From contig NZ_BJNG01000001.1 in the NCBI RefSeq assembly GCF_006539565.1, forward strand, positions 1 through 64,000: DNA of 64,000 nt, read 5' to 3'. The notes beneath the pieces were generated by a model, which ran no database searches, was not told the DNA's origin, and worked only from the letters and a program-made list of their open reading frames with translations. Made by a program: the position numbers and the translations under genes. This DNA is from Pseudonocardia hydrocarbonoxydans. GTDB lineage: Bacteria; Actinomycetota; Actinomycetes; Mycobacteriales; Pseudonocardiaceae. Positions 1-9,259 of this stretch are shown here, in pieces (the stretch's first letter is position 1; every line of letters begins with the position of its first letter).

Positions 1-2
1 CC

Positions 3-1154
3 CTAGTGGTGGGCGGCCCGGTGCCCGGCGAGGACGTCGACGCCGAAGTCGGCCTCCGGGTCGCGCCACACCGAGTGGGCGTGGTTGACCTCGCGCTGGG
101 TGTTGTCCCACTCCAGCAGCAGGCGCGGGCCCTGAAGCCGGTAGTAGTGCGGCTCGCCCGGCGCGGTGGAGCCCGCCCAGGCCAGGTGCACGGCGTCGAG
201 CGCGGCCTCGTCGGCGTAGCGGGGCAGCGGCGAGACGGCCTCGGGGACGCGGTCGAGATAGCAGCCCAGCAGCGCGCGCAGCCGCTCGCGCTGCCCGGCG
301 TCCATGGCGGAGGCGGGCACCCCCTTGGGCTCCGCGGTGAGCTCGACGGCGCGGTGGTCGGCGGCGTCGAGGCCGGCCCGGTCGTCGATGGCGTCGCTGA
401 GCGCCTGCAGCTTCGCCTGCTCGGCCGGGTCGTCGAAGGGGCCGCGCCACACCCCGGCCAGCGGGACCACCCGGTCGCCCGGCGACACCCGGCTGCGGTT
501 GGCGGTGACGATGTCCGACGGCGCCCGCGGCAGCAGCACCGCGGCGGCGGCGAGGTCGGCGGGCAGTGAGCGGACCAGGTCCCGGGCCAGGTCCTCCACG
601 GCGCCCAGCGGGCGCAGCCGCGCACCGCCGAGCAGCGGCGAGGAGGCCGGGTCGGCGCCCAGGAACAGCGGTGTCGTGGCCACCACCCGCCCGTCGACGA
701 CGAGCACGTTGACCGACACGTGATGGCCGCCGAAGCGCCACGCCCACGGCGCGGCTCCGCCGGGCTCGCCGAAGACGCGCAGGTAGTACAGGCCGGGGTC
801 GCGCCCGCGCTCGCGGTCGAAGGAGACGCCGAAGCCCTCCGTGCGGTCGAGCACGTTCTCCAGGCCCATGACGGTGGCCGCCGTGACGTAGCCGGCCTCC
901 GACAGCGCGCTCGCGACCAGCGCCATCGCCAGCCGCTGCTGGGCGGGCCGCTGCGCGTGCACGGTGAGCCCGCCGTGGTCGGTGGGCGTGTAGAACCAGC
1001 GCAGCCGCTCCGCGTCGTCCCCGGAGCCGGGGACCGCGCCGGTCGCGACCCGGCGCTGGTCGGGGTCCAGGGAGTCGAGCCACGCGGCGGCGGCCCCGGC
1101 GCTGCGCGAGGCAAGGTCCCGGGCAGGGTCCCGGGTGGGGTCCTCGGAGGTCAT
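3..1154 (-). CDS. DUF3500 family protein
   Basis: This 383-residue protein shows the DUF3500 pattern: an N-terminal region with a QR motif after SLDPDQ, a central segment with GGHHVSVNVLV near residue 155, and TTPLFLGADPASSP shortly after. DUF3500 proteins have no established activity, so none is claimed. The ATG at 1154 is followed by MTSEDPTRD and no better upstream start is seen. The stop lies two bases from the window edge, so the gene is complete. It is on the same strand as the next two genes but with no tight coupling. Family assignment is from remembered conserved motifs. Confidence 0.8.
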   Translation of the reverse strand: MTSEDPTRDPARDLASRSAGAAAAWLDSLDPDQRRVATGAVPGSGDDAERLRWFYTPTDHGGLTVHAQRPAQQRLAMALVASALSEAGYVTAATVMGLENVLDRTEGFGVSFDRERGRDPGLYYLRVFGEPGGAAPWAWRFGGHHVSVNVLVVDGRVVATTPLFLGADPASSPLLGGARLRPLGAVEDLARDLVRSLPADLAAAAVLLPRAPSDIVTANRSRVSPGDRVVPLAGVWRGPFDDPAEQAKLQALSDAIDDRAGLDAADHRAVELTAEPKGVPASAMDAGQRERLRALLGCYLDRVPEAVSPLPRYADEAALDAVHLAWAGSTAPGEPHYYRLQGPRLLLEWDNTQREVNHAHSVWRDPEADFGVDVLAGHRAAHH

Positions 1155-1171
1155 CGCGCGGATGCTACCGG

Positions 1172-1384
1172 TCAGGGGCGGGGCCGACCGGCGCCGATCC
1201 GGCAGCCGATCTCCTCCGGCGCGAGACCGGTGAGGTCGGCGATCAGCGAGCGGGCGGCGTCCTCGGCGCCCACCATCGTCGACACGGTGGTGGCGGCCTC
1301 GATCTCCGGGACGTAGAGGACGATCCGGCGGTCCGACGGCCACGCCAGCACCTCGAACGTGCGCACCTGCGACCCGGCGTCCAC
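1172..1384 (-). CDS. small HicB-like hypothetical protein
   Basis: A 70-residue acidic protein reading MDAGSQVRTFEVLAWPSDRR and then a stretch with IVLYVPEIEAATTV. The short beta-rich N-terminus followed by an AEDAARSLIADLTG helix resembles the HicB-like partial RNase H fold of many orphan actinobacterial antitoxin-like proteins. No HicA toxin partner lies beside it, so a toxin-antitoxin role is not supported. The GTG at 1384 was chosen; GTG 1420 (82 residues) is an alternative, and neither has a convincing ribosome binding site. It sits between the penicillin-binding protein gene and the DUF3500 gene on the same strand. Confidence 0.55.
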   Translation of the reverse strand: MDAGSQVRTFEVLAWPSDRRIVLYVPEIEAATTVSTMVGAEDAARSLIADLTGLAPEEIGCRIGAGRPRP

Positions 1385-1435
1385 CCCGCCACGGTAGCCC
1401 CGCCGCGGGCCCCGCGACACGGCCCGCGCACCGTC

Positions 1436-3838
1436 TCAGCCGCAGGGGGTGACCGAGCAGTCCTGCTGGGCGGGGGCGTCCCCGGTGCCACCCCCGCCGT
1501 CGCCGAACAGCAGCGAGTCGCGGGAGGGCGGGGAGGTGTCCGTGCCCGGGCCGCCCGGCGTGGTCGCCGGGTCCTCGGCCGGCGGCGGTGGGGGCGGCAC
1601 GCCGCCGTCCGGGGTGGGTGGGGCGGACGGCGCCGGGGTCGGTTCCGGGGTGGGCGTCGGCGTCGCGTCCGGGTCGACGCCGGGAGGCGCGTCGGAGGCC
1701 GCCTCGCCGATCGGCCGGTACGGCGCGAACGTCTCCACCGGCTCGGCCTCCAGCGCCTCGCCCATGAACTCCCGCCACACCTCGCCGGGCAGCGTCTTGC
1801 CGCTGATCGGGGCGCCGCTCGCGGTGCGGATCGGGGAGTTCATGTCGGTGCCGATCCACACCGAGGTGGACAGCGTCGGGGTGAACCCGGCCATCCAGGC
1901 GTCGTTGTTCTCGCCGTCGAAGCGCGACTGCACCGTGCCCGTCTTCGCCGCGACCGGTCGCCCGTCGGGCAGCGCCAGGTCGTCGGCGGCGGCCACCTCG
2001 AGCATCGACTCGACGACGTTGCGCGCGACCCGCTCGGGGAAGCGGCGCTCGCCCTCGGACTGCGCGGCGAACAGCACCCGGCCGTCGGCGGTGACGACCT
2101 CGCTCACCAGGTGCGGCTGGTGCCAGACCCCGCCGCCGGCGATCGTGGCGTAGGCCGAGGCCAGCTCGAGCGTGCTGACCTCCTTGTTGCCCAGCGCGAT
2201 GCCCTCGTTCGGGTCGTCGAGCGGGGCGGTGATCCCGGCGGCGCGCGCGGCGGCGGCGACGTTCTCCGGCCCGACCTGCTTGGCGAGGGTGTTGAACACG
2301 ACGTTGTTGGACACCGTCATGGCCTGCTTGAGGTCGCAGCGGTCGCAGTCGGCGCCCTCGGCGTTGCGCAGCCCGGGCACCTCCTCGCCGTCGAAGGTCT
2401 CCCCGAGCCCGACCGGGGGGTCCTGCTGCAGGCCGGCCAGCACCACGAACGGCTTGAACGTCGACCCGGCCAGGCGCTGCACGCGGGCGTAGTCCAGGCC
2501 CAGGCCGTTGTCGCCGCCGTAGTAGGCGAGGATCCCGCCGGTCTGCGGGTCGATCGCCACCATCGCCGACCGCAGGTCGTCGGGCTGCCCCTCCAGCGCG
2601 GCCTGCGCGGCGTCGACGGCCTGCTGCTGGCGCACCGGGTCGATCGTCGTGGTGATCCGCAGCCCCTCCTGGGCCAGGTCCTCCGCGGTGATCCCGAGCG
2701 CGTCCAGCTCGGCGGTGACGGCGGTGACGATGTGGCCGCTGGAGTCGGCGGGCACCCCGGCCGCGGCCCGGCGCGGCTCGACGGTCGCGGGGAACTGCGC
2801 GGCCGCCCGCTCGGGCGCGGTCAGCCAGCCCTGCGCGACCATGCCGTCGAGGACGAAGTTCCAGCGCTCCAGGGCCCGGTCGGGGTTGCGCGCCGGGTCC
2901 CAGCGCGACGGCGCCTGGATCAGCCCGGCCAGCAGCGCGCCCTCGCTGGGGTCCAGCAGCTGCACGGGCTTGCCGAAGTAGGCCTGGCTGGCCGACTGGA
3001 TGCCGTAGGCGCCGCGGCCGAAGTAGATGGCGTTGAGGTAGTCGCCGAGGATCTCGTCCTTCTCCCGCTCCTGCGAGATCTTGACGGCGAGCACCACCTC
3101 CTTGTACTTGCGCCACAGCGAGTACTCGTCGCCGACCAGGGCGTTCTTGACGTACTGCTGCGTGATCGTCGACCCGCCGCCCGAGCCGCCCTGCAGCTGG
3201 TTCCAGACCGCGCGCAGGATGCCGGTGAGGTCGAAGCCGGGGTTGGAGTAGAACGTGCGGTCCTCCGCGGCGAGCACTGCGTCCCGGACGTGCGGCGGCA
3301 CGTCCTCGATCTCCACCGCCACCCGGTTGCCCTCCTCGGGCACCAGGCGCGTCAGTTGGCTACCGTCGGCGTAGGAGACCAGCGCCACCTGGTTGGTCAC
3401 CGAGTCGGTGGGGGTGGGGACGGAGAAGAACAACCAGCCCAGCCCGAACGCCACCAGCGGGCCGAGCAGCACGGCCGCGAGCCCGGCCAGCGCGGCGTTG
3501 CGGACCAGGCGCAGCCGCCGGATGCGGCGCTCCGCGGGGGTGGCCGGCCTGCGGTGCTGCGACCCGCCGCCGCGCAGCCGCGCGAGCAGCGACCGGCCGG
3601 GGGCGGCGCGCCTGCGGCCACCGGCCTCCGAGCGCGGGGTCTCCGGGGCCGGTCCGCCGCGGCGCCGCGTCGGGGGCTGCCACCAGCCGACGTCGCCCGC
3701 CGTCGCCCGGCGCCGCCCGCCCTGCTGTGCCCCGCCCTGCCGGGACCCGCCCTGCTGCGACCCGCCCTGCGGGGACCCGTGCTGTCGTGACCCGACCGGT
3801 GGACGCCGCGACGAGGCGACGGTGTGTGCTCCCGACAC
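1436..3838 (-). CDS. ponA: class A penicillin-binding protein (transglycosylase/transpeptidase)
   Basis: A bifunctional peptidoglycan synthase of 800 residues that polymerises glycan strands and cross-links stem peptides outside the membrane. A Gln/Gly/Arg-rich cytoplasmic N-terminus is followed by one membrane segment (about residues 112-138), a GT51 domain with AAEDRTFY and GGSTITQQYVKN, and a transpeptidase domain with STFK (about residue 459), SNN and KTGT (about residue 631). The tail is a long Pro/Thr/Ala-rich extension ending in DCSVTPCG, which is common in actinobacterial PonA proteins. GTG 3838 is preceded by GGGAGG at proper spacing; an in-frame GTG six bases upstream is also possible. 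Family is certain; orthology to one particular PonA paralogue is not. Confidence 0.93.
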   Translation of the reverse strand: MSGAHTVASSRRPPVGSRQHGSPQGGSQQGGSRQGGAQQGGRRRATAGDVGWWQPPTRRRGGPAPETPRSEAGGRRRAAPGRSLLARLRGGGSQHRRPATPAERRIRRLRLVRNAALAGLAAVLLGPLVAFGLGWLFFSVPTPTDSVTNQVALVSYADGSQLTRLVPEEGNRVAVEIEDVPPHVRDAVLAAEDRTFYSNPGFDLTGILRAVWNQLQGGSGGGSTITQQYVKNALVGDEYSLWRKYKEVVLAVKISQEREKDEILGDYLNAIYFGRGAYGIQSASQAYFGKPVQLLDPSEGALLAGLIQAPSRWDPARNPDRALERWNFVLDGMVAQGWLTAPERAAAQFPATVEPRRAAAGVPADSSGHIVTAVTAELDALGITAEDLAQEGLRITTTIDPVRQQQAVDAAQAALEGQPDDLRSAMVAIDPQTGGILAYYGGDNGLGLDYARVQRLAGSTFKPFVVLAGLQQDPPVGLGETFDGEEVPGLRNAEGADCDRCDLKQAMTVSNNVVFNTLAKQVGPENVAAAARAAGITAPLDDPNEGIALGNKEVSTLELASAYATIAGGGVWHQPHLVSEVVTADGRVLFAAQSEGERRFPERVARNVVESMLEVAAADDLALPDGRPVAAKTGTVQSRFDGENNDAWMAGFTPTLSTSVWIGTDMNSPIRTASGAPISGKTLPGEVWREFMGEALEAEPVETFAPYRPIGEAASDAPPGVDPDATPTPTPEPTPAPSAPPTPDGGVPPPPPPAEDPATTPGGPGTDTSPPSRDSLLFGDGGGGTGDAPAQQDCSVTPCG
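3719..3780. repeat. 15-bp imperfect tandem repeat in the ponA N-terminus
   Basis: About four copies of a unit close to CCCGCCCTGCTGCGA. On the minus strand they encode the QGGS/QGGA/QGGR repeats of the cytoplasmic tail of the penicillin-binding protein. Such in-frame repeats can change in copy number without breaking the gene. Confidence 0.7.
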
Positions 3839-4083
3839 CGGTCACCTCCCGCTCGACGCGCCGCTCCGGGGCGCCGGAGGGGTCCATGACTCCAACGGGT
3901 CGCCCCCCCCGCGCGGTGTGGCGGCAGCGCGGAGATCACCCGATGAGAGGAAGCCCGGCGCGACCCGTCCCGGTGACGCCTCCGCCGGACGCGACGCTCC
4001 GTGGTCGGGTTGGGCCGTTCGGCGCAGCGCGTAGCGTCGGCGCCGTGGAGGCGGTCCGCGCGGGCCGCGCGGGAGGTGCGGAC

Positions 4084-5265
4084 GTGTCGTGGCGGCGGGC
4101 GGTGGTGGGCGCGGGGGTCGCGTCGGGGGTGCTCGGCGGGCTCGGGGCCGCCGGGGCGCGCAGGCCGGTGATCCGGCGCTGGCCCGCGTCGATCGTGCAG
4201 GCGGCGCCGTGCCTGCCCGCATCGGAGGCGCCGGGGGCGATGACGGTGCTGTGCGGTGTCCTGGGGGTCGCCTCCGCGGTGGCGGGTGGCCGCGCCGGCC
4301 GCGCCGCCGCGGTGCTGAACGGTGTCGCGGTGGCGGCGCTGCACGACCTGCGCGGTGACGCGGCGCGATCGGCCGCCGTCCTCGACGCCGCGCTCGCCGG
4401 GCTGCCCGGCCCGCCCCCCGTCGCGGGGCGCCTGCGGGCGGGGCGCGCCGCCCGCCGGAGCCTCCTGCGCGCCGGCGACGTCGCCTGCGGACCGCACCCG
4501 GCCCAGCGCCTGGACGTGTGGGGGCCCGCGGAGCCGGTGTCGGGCGCGCCGGTGCTGGTGCAGGTGCACGGCGGCGGCTGGACCGGTGGCGACAAGGCGG
4601 TGTCGGCGTCGCCGCTGCTCGCCCACCTCGTCGGCGCCGGGTGGGTGTGCGTCACCGTGAACTACCGGCTGGGCCCGCACGAGCGCTGGCCGGCCCAGAT
4701 CGTCGACGTCAAGCGGGCACTGGCGTGGGTGCACGGGCACGTCGCGGAGTACGGCGGCGACCCGGGCTCCGTGGCGGTCAGCGGGGGGTCGGCGGGCGGG
4801 CACCTGGCGTCGCTGGCGGCGGTCACGGCGGGGGACCCGGCCTTCCAGCCGGGTTTCGAGGACGCCGACACCTCCGTCGTCGCGGCCGTTCCGGTGTACG
4901 GCGTGCACGACTTCTCCGTCGACGAGCACGGCCTGCACCACACGGTGGAGCACGCGCTGACCGGCACCACGTTCGCCGCCGACCGGGACACCTGGCTGGC
5001 CGCCTCGCCCCTGCACCGGGCCCGTCAGGGGGCGCCGCCGTTCCTGGTCGTGCACGGCAGCGCCGACACGATCGTCTCCGCCGGGCAGTCGCGGCGCTTC
5101 GTCGCCCGCATGCGGGAGCTGGGCAACGAGGTGCACCACGCGGAGCTGCCGCGGGCCCAGCACGGCTTCGACGCCTTCCCCACCGCCCGCACCGGGAACC
5201 ACGTCCGTGCGGTGCACCGGTTCCTCGCCGCCGTCCACGCCCGCCGGCCTGCCCCGGTGGGGTGA
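4084..5265 (+). CDS. alpha/beta hydrolase (esterase/lipase-like)
   Basis: A 393-residue hydrolase. About 90 N-terminal residues are hydrophobic and Ala-rich, suggesting membrane association. The catalytic domain then shows VHGGGW (oxyanion HGGG, about residue 162), the nucleophile elbow SGGSAGG (about 236), an acid in HGSADTIV (about 328) and the histidine in AQHGFD (about 360). This order fits the HGGG esterase/lipase group; the substrate is unknown. GTG 4084 is chosen because GGGAGG lies seven bases upstream; an in-frame GTG at 4045 is possible. It is divergent from ponA across about 245 bases. Confidence 0.85.
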   Translation: MSWRRAVVGAGVASGVLGGLGAAGARRPVIRRWPASIVQAAPCLPASEAPGAMTVLCGVLGVASAVAGGRAGRAAAVLNGVAVAALHDLRGDAARSAAVLDAALAGLPGPPPVAGRLRAGRAARRSLLRAGDVACGPHPAQRLDVWGPAEPVSGAPVLVQVHGGGWTGGDKAVSASPLLAHLVGAGWVCVTVNYRLGPHERWPAQIVDVKRALAWVHGHVAEYGGDPGSVAVSGGSAGGHLASLAAVTAGDPAFQPGFEDADTSVVAAVPVYGVHDFSVDEHGLHHTVEHALTGTTFAADRDTWLAASPLHRARQGAPPFLVVHGSADTIVSAGQSRRFVARMRELGNEVHHAELPRAQHGFDAFPTARTGNHVRAVHRFLAAVHARRPAPVG

Positions 5266-5379
5266 CGACCGGTACCCGCAACGGCCTATGGCGCCCCGCC
5301 GGTCGACCGTTCATGCTGGTCCGGGCGGCCCCGCACCACGGGCGCCGCGAGGGGCGGGACCGGGGGCGGGGGGCACGAC

Positions 5380-5730
5380 GTGCTGGCTTGGGTCGTCGGC
5401 GGGCTCGTCGCGTGGATGGTGTCCGCCGCGGGCCTGGCGGCGCTGATCGCCGCGGTGATCCGGCGGGCGAACCGCCCCGACGCGCCCACGGTGCTGCTGC
5501 CGGTGCAGCGCACCGGATCGCCCCCGTCCGTCGCTACGCCTCAGGTCAGCAGTGCGGCCATCCGCTCGCGCAGGGCGGTGGCGGCCGAGTACGGCCGCAC
5601 CATCACCGTCAGCTCGGTGAGCACGCCGTCGACGGCCCGCAGGATGTCGACGCCCTGGAGCACGCGGTCGCCGACGCGCGCGGTGAAGACGAGCACACAC
5701 GTGTCGCCCCCGCCGACGGAGTCGGTGTAG
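5380..5730 (+). CDS. possible small membrane protein (doubtful)
   Basis: An open frame from GTG 5380 encodes one clear hydrophobic segment (LAWVVGGLVAWMVSAAGLAA) followed by RRANRP. Only the first 50 or so residues look protein-like. The rest runs antisense through the 3' half of the SnoaL-like gene with the composition of a shadow frame. Either the real product is a short membrane peptide whose stop was lost, or the frame is not translated. Confidence 0.3.
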   Translation: MLAWVVGGLVAWMVSAAGLAALIAAVIRRANRPDAPTVLLPVQRTGSPPSVATPQVSSAAIRSRRAVAAEYGRTITVSSVSTPSTARRMSTPWSTRSPTRAVKTSTHVSPPPTESV

Positions 5731-5912
5731 GTGAAGTCCTCGAACACCGAGACCACCGCGGTCAGGATGGCGTGCAGCGCCTCCCGGCCGACGTAGGGCC
5801 GGTGCACGACGGGGGAGTGGAAGACGGCGTCGGGGGCGAACAGCGCCACGGCCGCGTCGACGTCGCCGGCGTGCACGGCGTCCCGGAAGGCGGAGAAGGG
5901 GGAGTCGGTCAC
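5541..5912 (-). CDS. SnoaL-like / NTF2-fold protein
   Basis: A 123-residue protein reading MTDSPFSAFRDAVHAGDVDA, then LFAPDAVFHSPVVHRPYVG and a C-terminal beta-sheet with FTARVGDRVLQGVDI. This is the pattern of single-domain NTF2/SnoaL proteins, which act as small-molecule isomerases, hydrolases or binding domains. No catalytic residues can be assigned. GTG 5912 overlaps the upstream oxidoreductase stop as GTGA, so the two genes are translationally coupled. Confidence 0.75.
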   Translation of the reverse strand: MTDSPFSAFRDAVHAGDVDAAVALFAPDAVFHSPVVHRPYVGREALHAILTAVVSVFEDFTYTDSVGGGDTCVLVFTARVGDRVLQGVDILRAVDGVLTELTVMVRPYSAATALRERMAALLT

Positions 5913-6904
5913 CGCGTCATCGTGCCCGCCGGGGCGAACGCCCCCGCCAGCAGCTCGTAGGAGCGGATCCGGTCGGCGCCGTCGTGGGCGCCGGTGACGA
6001 CCATCAGCTCGTCGACGCCGGTGCGCTCGACCAGTGCGCGCACACCGTCGCGGACGGTGTCGGGCGAGCCGATCACCTGCCCGGCGAGGCGGTCGTCGAC
6101 GAAGGCCTGCTCCTGCGCCGAGTACGGGTAGGCGGCGGCCTCCTCCGGGGTCGGGACGAGACCCGGGTTGCCCTGGCGCAGCCGCAGGAACTGCAGCGCG
6201 CCGGGCAGGGCGAGCCGCTGCGCCTCGGCGTCGGTCTCGGCGGCCAGCACCGACGCGGCGATCATCGCGTAGGGCTCCTGCAGCGTGCCCGGCCGGAACG
6301 TGTCGCGGTACAGGGCCAGCGCGGCGTCGGTGTTCTCGCCGCTGAAGTGGTGGGCGAAGGCGAACGGCAGCCCGAGCAGGCCCGCCACCTGCGCGCTGTA
6401 GCCGCTGGAGCCCAGCAGCCACATGTCCGGCCGCTGCCCGTGCGCGGGCACCGCGGCGACCGGGCCCTCGCCGCGGAAGTAGGCGGCGAGCTCGTCGAGC
6501 TGCTGGAGGAAGTCGTCGGCCCCCAGCGACCCGGTGCCGCGGCGCAGCGCCTGCGCGGTGCGCGGGTCGGTGCCGGGGGCGCGGCCGATGCCCAGGTCGA
6601 TGCGGCCCGGGTGCAGGGCGTCGAGGGTGCCGAACTGCTCGGCGACCACCAGTGGCTGGTGGTTGGGCAGCATCACCCCGCCGGAGCCGACCCGGATCGT
6701 CGAGCTCGCCCCGGCCAGGTGGGCGATGAGCACGGCCGGCGACGAGCTCGCGATGCCCGGCATGCCGTGGTGCTCGGCCACCCAGTAGCGCCGGAAGCCG
6801 AGCTCCTCGACGCGCCGCACGAGGGCGGTGCTGGCGCGCAGCGCCTCGGTGGGGGTCGAGCCGGAGCCGACGGGGACGAGATCGAGCACGGAGAGTGGCA
6901 CCAC
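5909..6904 (-). CDS. LLM-class flavin-dependent oxidoreductase
   Basis: A bacterial-luciferase-like, F420- or FMN-dependent TIM-barrel oxidoreductase of about 331 residues. It starts with VPLSVLDL and carries RRYWVAEHHGMPGIASSSP, IRVGSGGVMLPNHQPL, RIDLGIGRAPG and LLGSSGYSAQVA. These are hallmarks of the LLM family subgroup with the MsnO8-like VLDL start. Several valine codons near 6904 could start it and none has a clear ribosome binding site. It is coupled to the SnoaL-like gene, suggesting joint processing of one small molecule; the substrate is unknown. Confidence 0.85.
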   Translation of the reverse strand: MVPLSVLDLVPVGSGSTPTEALRASTALVRRVEELGFRRYWVAEHHGMPGIASSSPAVLIAHLAGASSTIRVGSGGVMLPNHQPLVVAEQFGTLDALHPGRIDLGIGRAPGTDPRTAQALRRGTGSLGADDFLQQLDELAAYFRGEGPVAAVPAHGQRPDMWLLGSSGYSAQVAGLLGLPFAFAHHFSGENTDAALALYRDTFRPGTLQEPYAMIAASVLAAETDAEAQRLALPGALQFLRLRQGNPGLVPTPEEAAAYPYSAQEQAFVDDRLAGQVIGSPDTVRDGVRALVERTGVDELMVVTGAHDGADRIRSYELLAGAFAPAGTMTR

Positions 6905-7176
6905 GTGGGAGTGCAACCGGCCGTGGGCGGTCCTTCTTCCCCGGGCGCGCATTCGGCCCAGCGGCCCCGCCGAGGGCCGTGGGCGGGGTGTGCACGAGTG
7001 GTTGCGGTCCGTGACCTGCGGACCTGCTCGACCGGCCCATGCACCGGCACCGACATCGCCGTCCAACGGCCCTGCCGGCAATAGGTCGTTCGGTCGTAAT
7101 GATTGGACCGGCGGCGCGGAAAACAGTTGCTCCGACGGCGTGTGAAACAATTCTTCGCGAGGAAGGCGGGCGGCCG

Positions 7177-7854
7177 TTGTCGACGATCCATGACGTCCTC
7201 CGGGAGTTGTTGCGACTCCCGGGGGCGACGTATTCCTGTGCCGCCGTTCGGGCGAGCGGTGAGATGGTGGCGCAGGCCGGCTCCGCGCCGGCCGACCCGG
7301 CCGCCGTCGTGCGCTGGGCACGGTCGGCCGCGGATCTCCTCGCGGCCGACGACGACGACCTCGACGACCTGATGATCACCTCACGCCGGTCCTACCGGCT
7401 CGTCCGCCTGCTCGACGGGGGCGAGCTCGGCCCGCTGTTGCTGCACGTGTGCCTGGACCGGAACCGCGCGAACCTCGCCGTGGCCCGCCGGGAGCTGTCC
7501 CGGTCCCGGCTCGAACCCGAGCCCGTGCATGCCCCTCCACCTGCGGTGATTCCGGAACAGGCGGCGCCGGCGACGTGGGCCCCGCTGCCCCGCCGGGTGC
7601 CCGCCGCGATCCCGCCCGCCGCGCCGTGGGTCCCGCCGGTCCGCGCGTCGCGGTGGCCGTCGCGCAGCCGGCCGGGGGTGCTGGCGACGGCCGGGTACGG
7701 CGGGTCCGTCGTCCCCGCCCCGCGCACGGCCGCCGCGGTGCCCGACGCCCCGCCCGCAGCCGCGGCGGGGGCGGCGCCCCCGGCGACCGGCTGGGCCGAC
7801 GACATCGGGACCATGCGCCGCCTGCTCGCGGGGCTCCGGTCCCTGCGCGAGTGA
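7177..7854 (+). CDS. Roadblock-like protein with proline-rich tail
   Basis: The first of four neighbouring small proteins. The N-terminal 110 residues (STIHDVLRELLRLPGATY to NRANLAVARREL) match the layout of the Roadblock/LC7-like protein just downstream, ending in the same N-x-A-N-L-A-x-A-R-R-x-L helix. A roughly 115-residue Pro/Ala-rich tail follows. TTG 7177 is used because GAGGAAGG lies ten bases upstream. Roadblock domains regulate small GTPases or polarity systems; no GTPase is adjacent, so the partner is unknown. The roughly 270 bases upstream are less GC-rich than the surroundings and hold no other gene. Confidence 0.6.
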   Translation: MSTIHDVLRELLRLPGATYSCAAVRASGEMVAQAGSAPADPAAVVRWARSAADLLAADDDDLDDLMITSRRSYRLVRLLDGGELGPLLLHVCLDRNRANLAVARRELSRSRLEPEPVHAPPPAVIPEQAAPATWAPLPRRVPAAIPPAAPWVPPVRASRWPSRSRPGVLATAGYGGSVVPAPRTAAAVPDAPPAAAAGAAPPATGWADDIGTMRRLLAGLRSLRE

Positions 7855-7951
7855 TCCACGAAATGCACGGAAAGGGGTCCCGGACGCACCGGGAAATGGT
7901 CGGGGGGCTACCGTGCAGGCTCCCGGTAAACGTGCCTCTGGAGGCTCGACA

Positions 7952-8398
7952 ATGAACATCGAACACTCACTCGACATGGTCGCGAACATCAAGGGTGCCT
8001 TCGCGGCGGCCATCGTCGACTACGACAGCGGTATGAGCCTCGGCTCCCGCGGCGGCAGCCCGGAGTTCGACCTCGACGTCGCCGCCCCCGGCAACAGCGA
8101 GGTCGTCCGCACCAAGTTCGAGGTCATGGAGAAGCTGGGCCTGCGGGAGGGGATCGAGGACATCCTCATCACCCTCGACACGCAGTACCACCTCATCCGC
8201 CCGATCCGCGGCAACAACGAGGAGAAGCTGTTCTTCTACCTCGTGCTCAACCGGGCCCAGGCCAACCTGGCCATGGCCCGGCGCGACCTGCGCGTCATCG
8301 AGCAGCAGTTCTACATGGCCGCCCCCGGTGTGAAGTCGGGCCGCCCCAGCCCCGGCGGCGACAGCCAGGCGTTCTTCCCGGCCAACGCCGGGCGCTGA
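7952..8398 (+). CDS. Roadblock/LC7 domain protein
   Basis: A 148-residue protein (MNIEHSLDMVANIKGAFAAA, then IVDYDSGMSLG) with the alpha-beta-beta pattern of stand-alone actinobacterial Roadblock/LC7 proteins. The conserved tail helix reads NRAQANLAMARRDLRVIEQQF. GGAGG lies seven bases before the ATG. The region 7855-7951 between it and the preceding paralogue holds only the leader. The likely role is a homodimeric scaffold in a regulatory complex, inferred from the fold only. Confidence 0.75.
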   Translation: MNIEHSLDMVANIKGAFAAAIVDYDSGMSLGSRGGSPEFDLDVAAPGNSEVVRTKFEVMEKLGLREGIEDILITLDTQYHLIRPIRGNNEEKLFFYLVLNRAQANLAMARRDLRVIEQQFYMAAPGVKSGRPSPGGDSQAFFPANAGR

Positions 8399-8438
8399 GC
8401 GGTCCGCGCAGGGTGTGGCGGCGGCTGGTGAGGTCCTG

Positions 8439-9257
8439 ATGTCGCGGCACCGCCACACCGTGAACGTCCGGGCGGACGGCCTGCAGGCCGTGCTCGGCCC
8501 GCTCCTGCGCGACCGGCGGGTCGTCACCGCCGTGCTGGTCGACGTCGACAGCGGCATGGTGCTCGACGCCTGGTCGTCGCACCTCGGGGGCGCCGAGCTG
8601 GAGTCCCTGGGGGCGCGGCACGCCGAGCTGGTGCGGGTGGCGGCCGACGACCCGCAGGCGGGCGGGGAGGCCCCCGGCGCCTGCGAGGTGGTCGTGAGCC
8701 AGGGCGGCCGGTGGCACCAGGTCGTGCGCACCGTGCCGGACCCGCACGGCGACCGGCTCGCGCTGGCCGTCGCCGTCACCGGTGGCCGGTGGGTGCTCGA
8801 ACGGGTGCGGCGGCGGCTGCGGGTCGTGTCGGCCGCGGCACTGACCGCCGGCCCCACGGTCTCCCGCCGCCCCGGCGACGGCGGGTGGCTGGCGCCGGGC
8901 TCCGTCCCGCCCCCGGCGGCCCCGGCCGTCCCGCCCCCGGCGGAGGTCGCCCGCGTCCCGTGGAGCGTCGGCCCGCCCCGGGCGGACGCCGACGCGCCGG
9001 CCGGTGCGCCGCGCCGCGCGGAGCCCGCGCCCCGCGGTGACGCGGCCCTGCTCTCGCTGGGTGGCGCCCCGCGCCGGGACGGGACCCGCGCCGCGGCGGC
9101 CCTGGAGTCCCTGGGCCCGGCCGCGCCGCCGGGGCCACCGGTGCTGCGTGCGGTACCGCGGCCCGGGGCGCCGCAGGGTGCCTGGGTCGACCGGCCCCGC
9201 GCCCCGATCTCCGCGCTCGCCCCCGGTCCGCGGCGGGACCCGCCCCCGCGGGACTGA
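8439..9257 (+). CDS. Roadblock-related protein with disordered C-terminus
   Basis: A 272-residue product starting at ATG 8439 with GGTGAGG just upstream. The first 130 residues (VTAVLVDVDSGMVLDAWSS) share the beta-strand D-x-D-S-G-M-x-L pattern with the Roadblock protein before it (VDYDSGMSL). The rest is Pro/Ala/Gly/Arg-rich and probably disordered. Homology beyond the DSGM motif is weak, so the family call is inference from position and motif. Confidence 0.55.
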   Translation: MSRHRHTVNVRADGLQAVLGPLLRDRRVVTAVLVDVDSGMVLDAWSSHLGGAELESLGARHAELVRVAADDPQAGGEAPGACEVVVSQGGRWHQVVRTVPDPHGDRLALAVAVTGGRWVLERVRRRLRVVSAAALTAGPTVSRRPGDGGWLAPGSVPPPAAPAVPPPAEVARVPWSVGPPRADADAPAGAPRRAEPAPRGDAALLSLGGAPRRDGTRAAAALESLGPAAPPGPPVLRAVPRPGAPQGAWVDRPRAPISALAPGPRRDPPPRD

Positions 9258-9259
9258 CC

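Noticed and set aside
3..3116. 1037-residue minus-strand open frame across the DUF3500 and ponA genes
   Set aside because: Composition is Arg/Ala/Gly/Pro shadow sequence; the real genes in other frames show conserved motifs.
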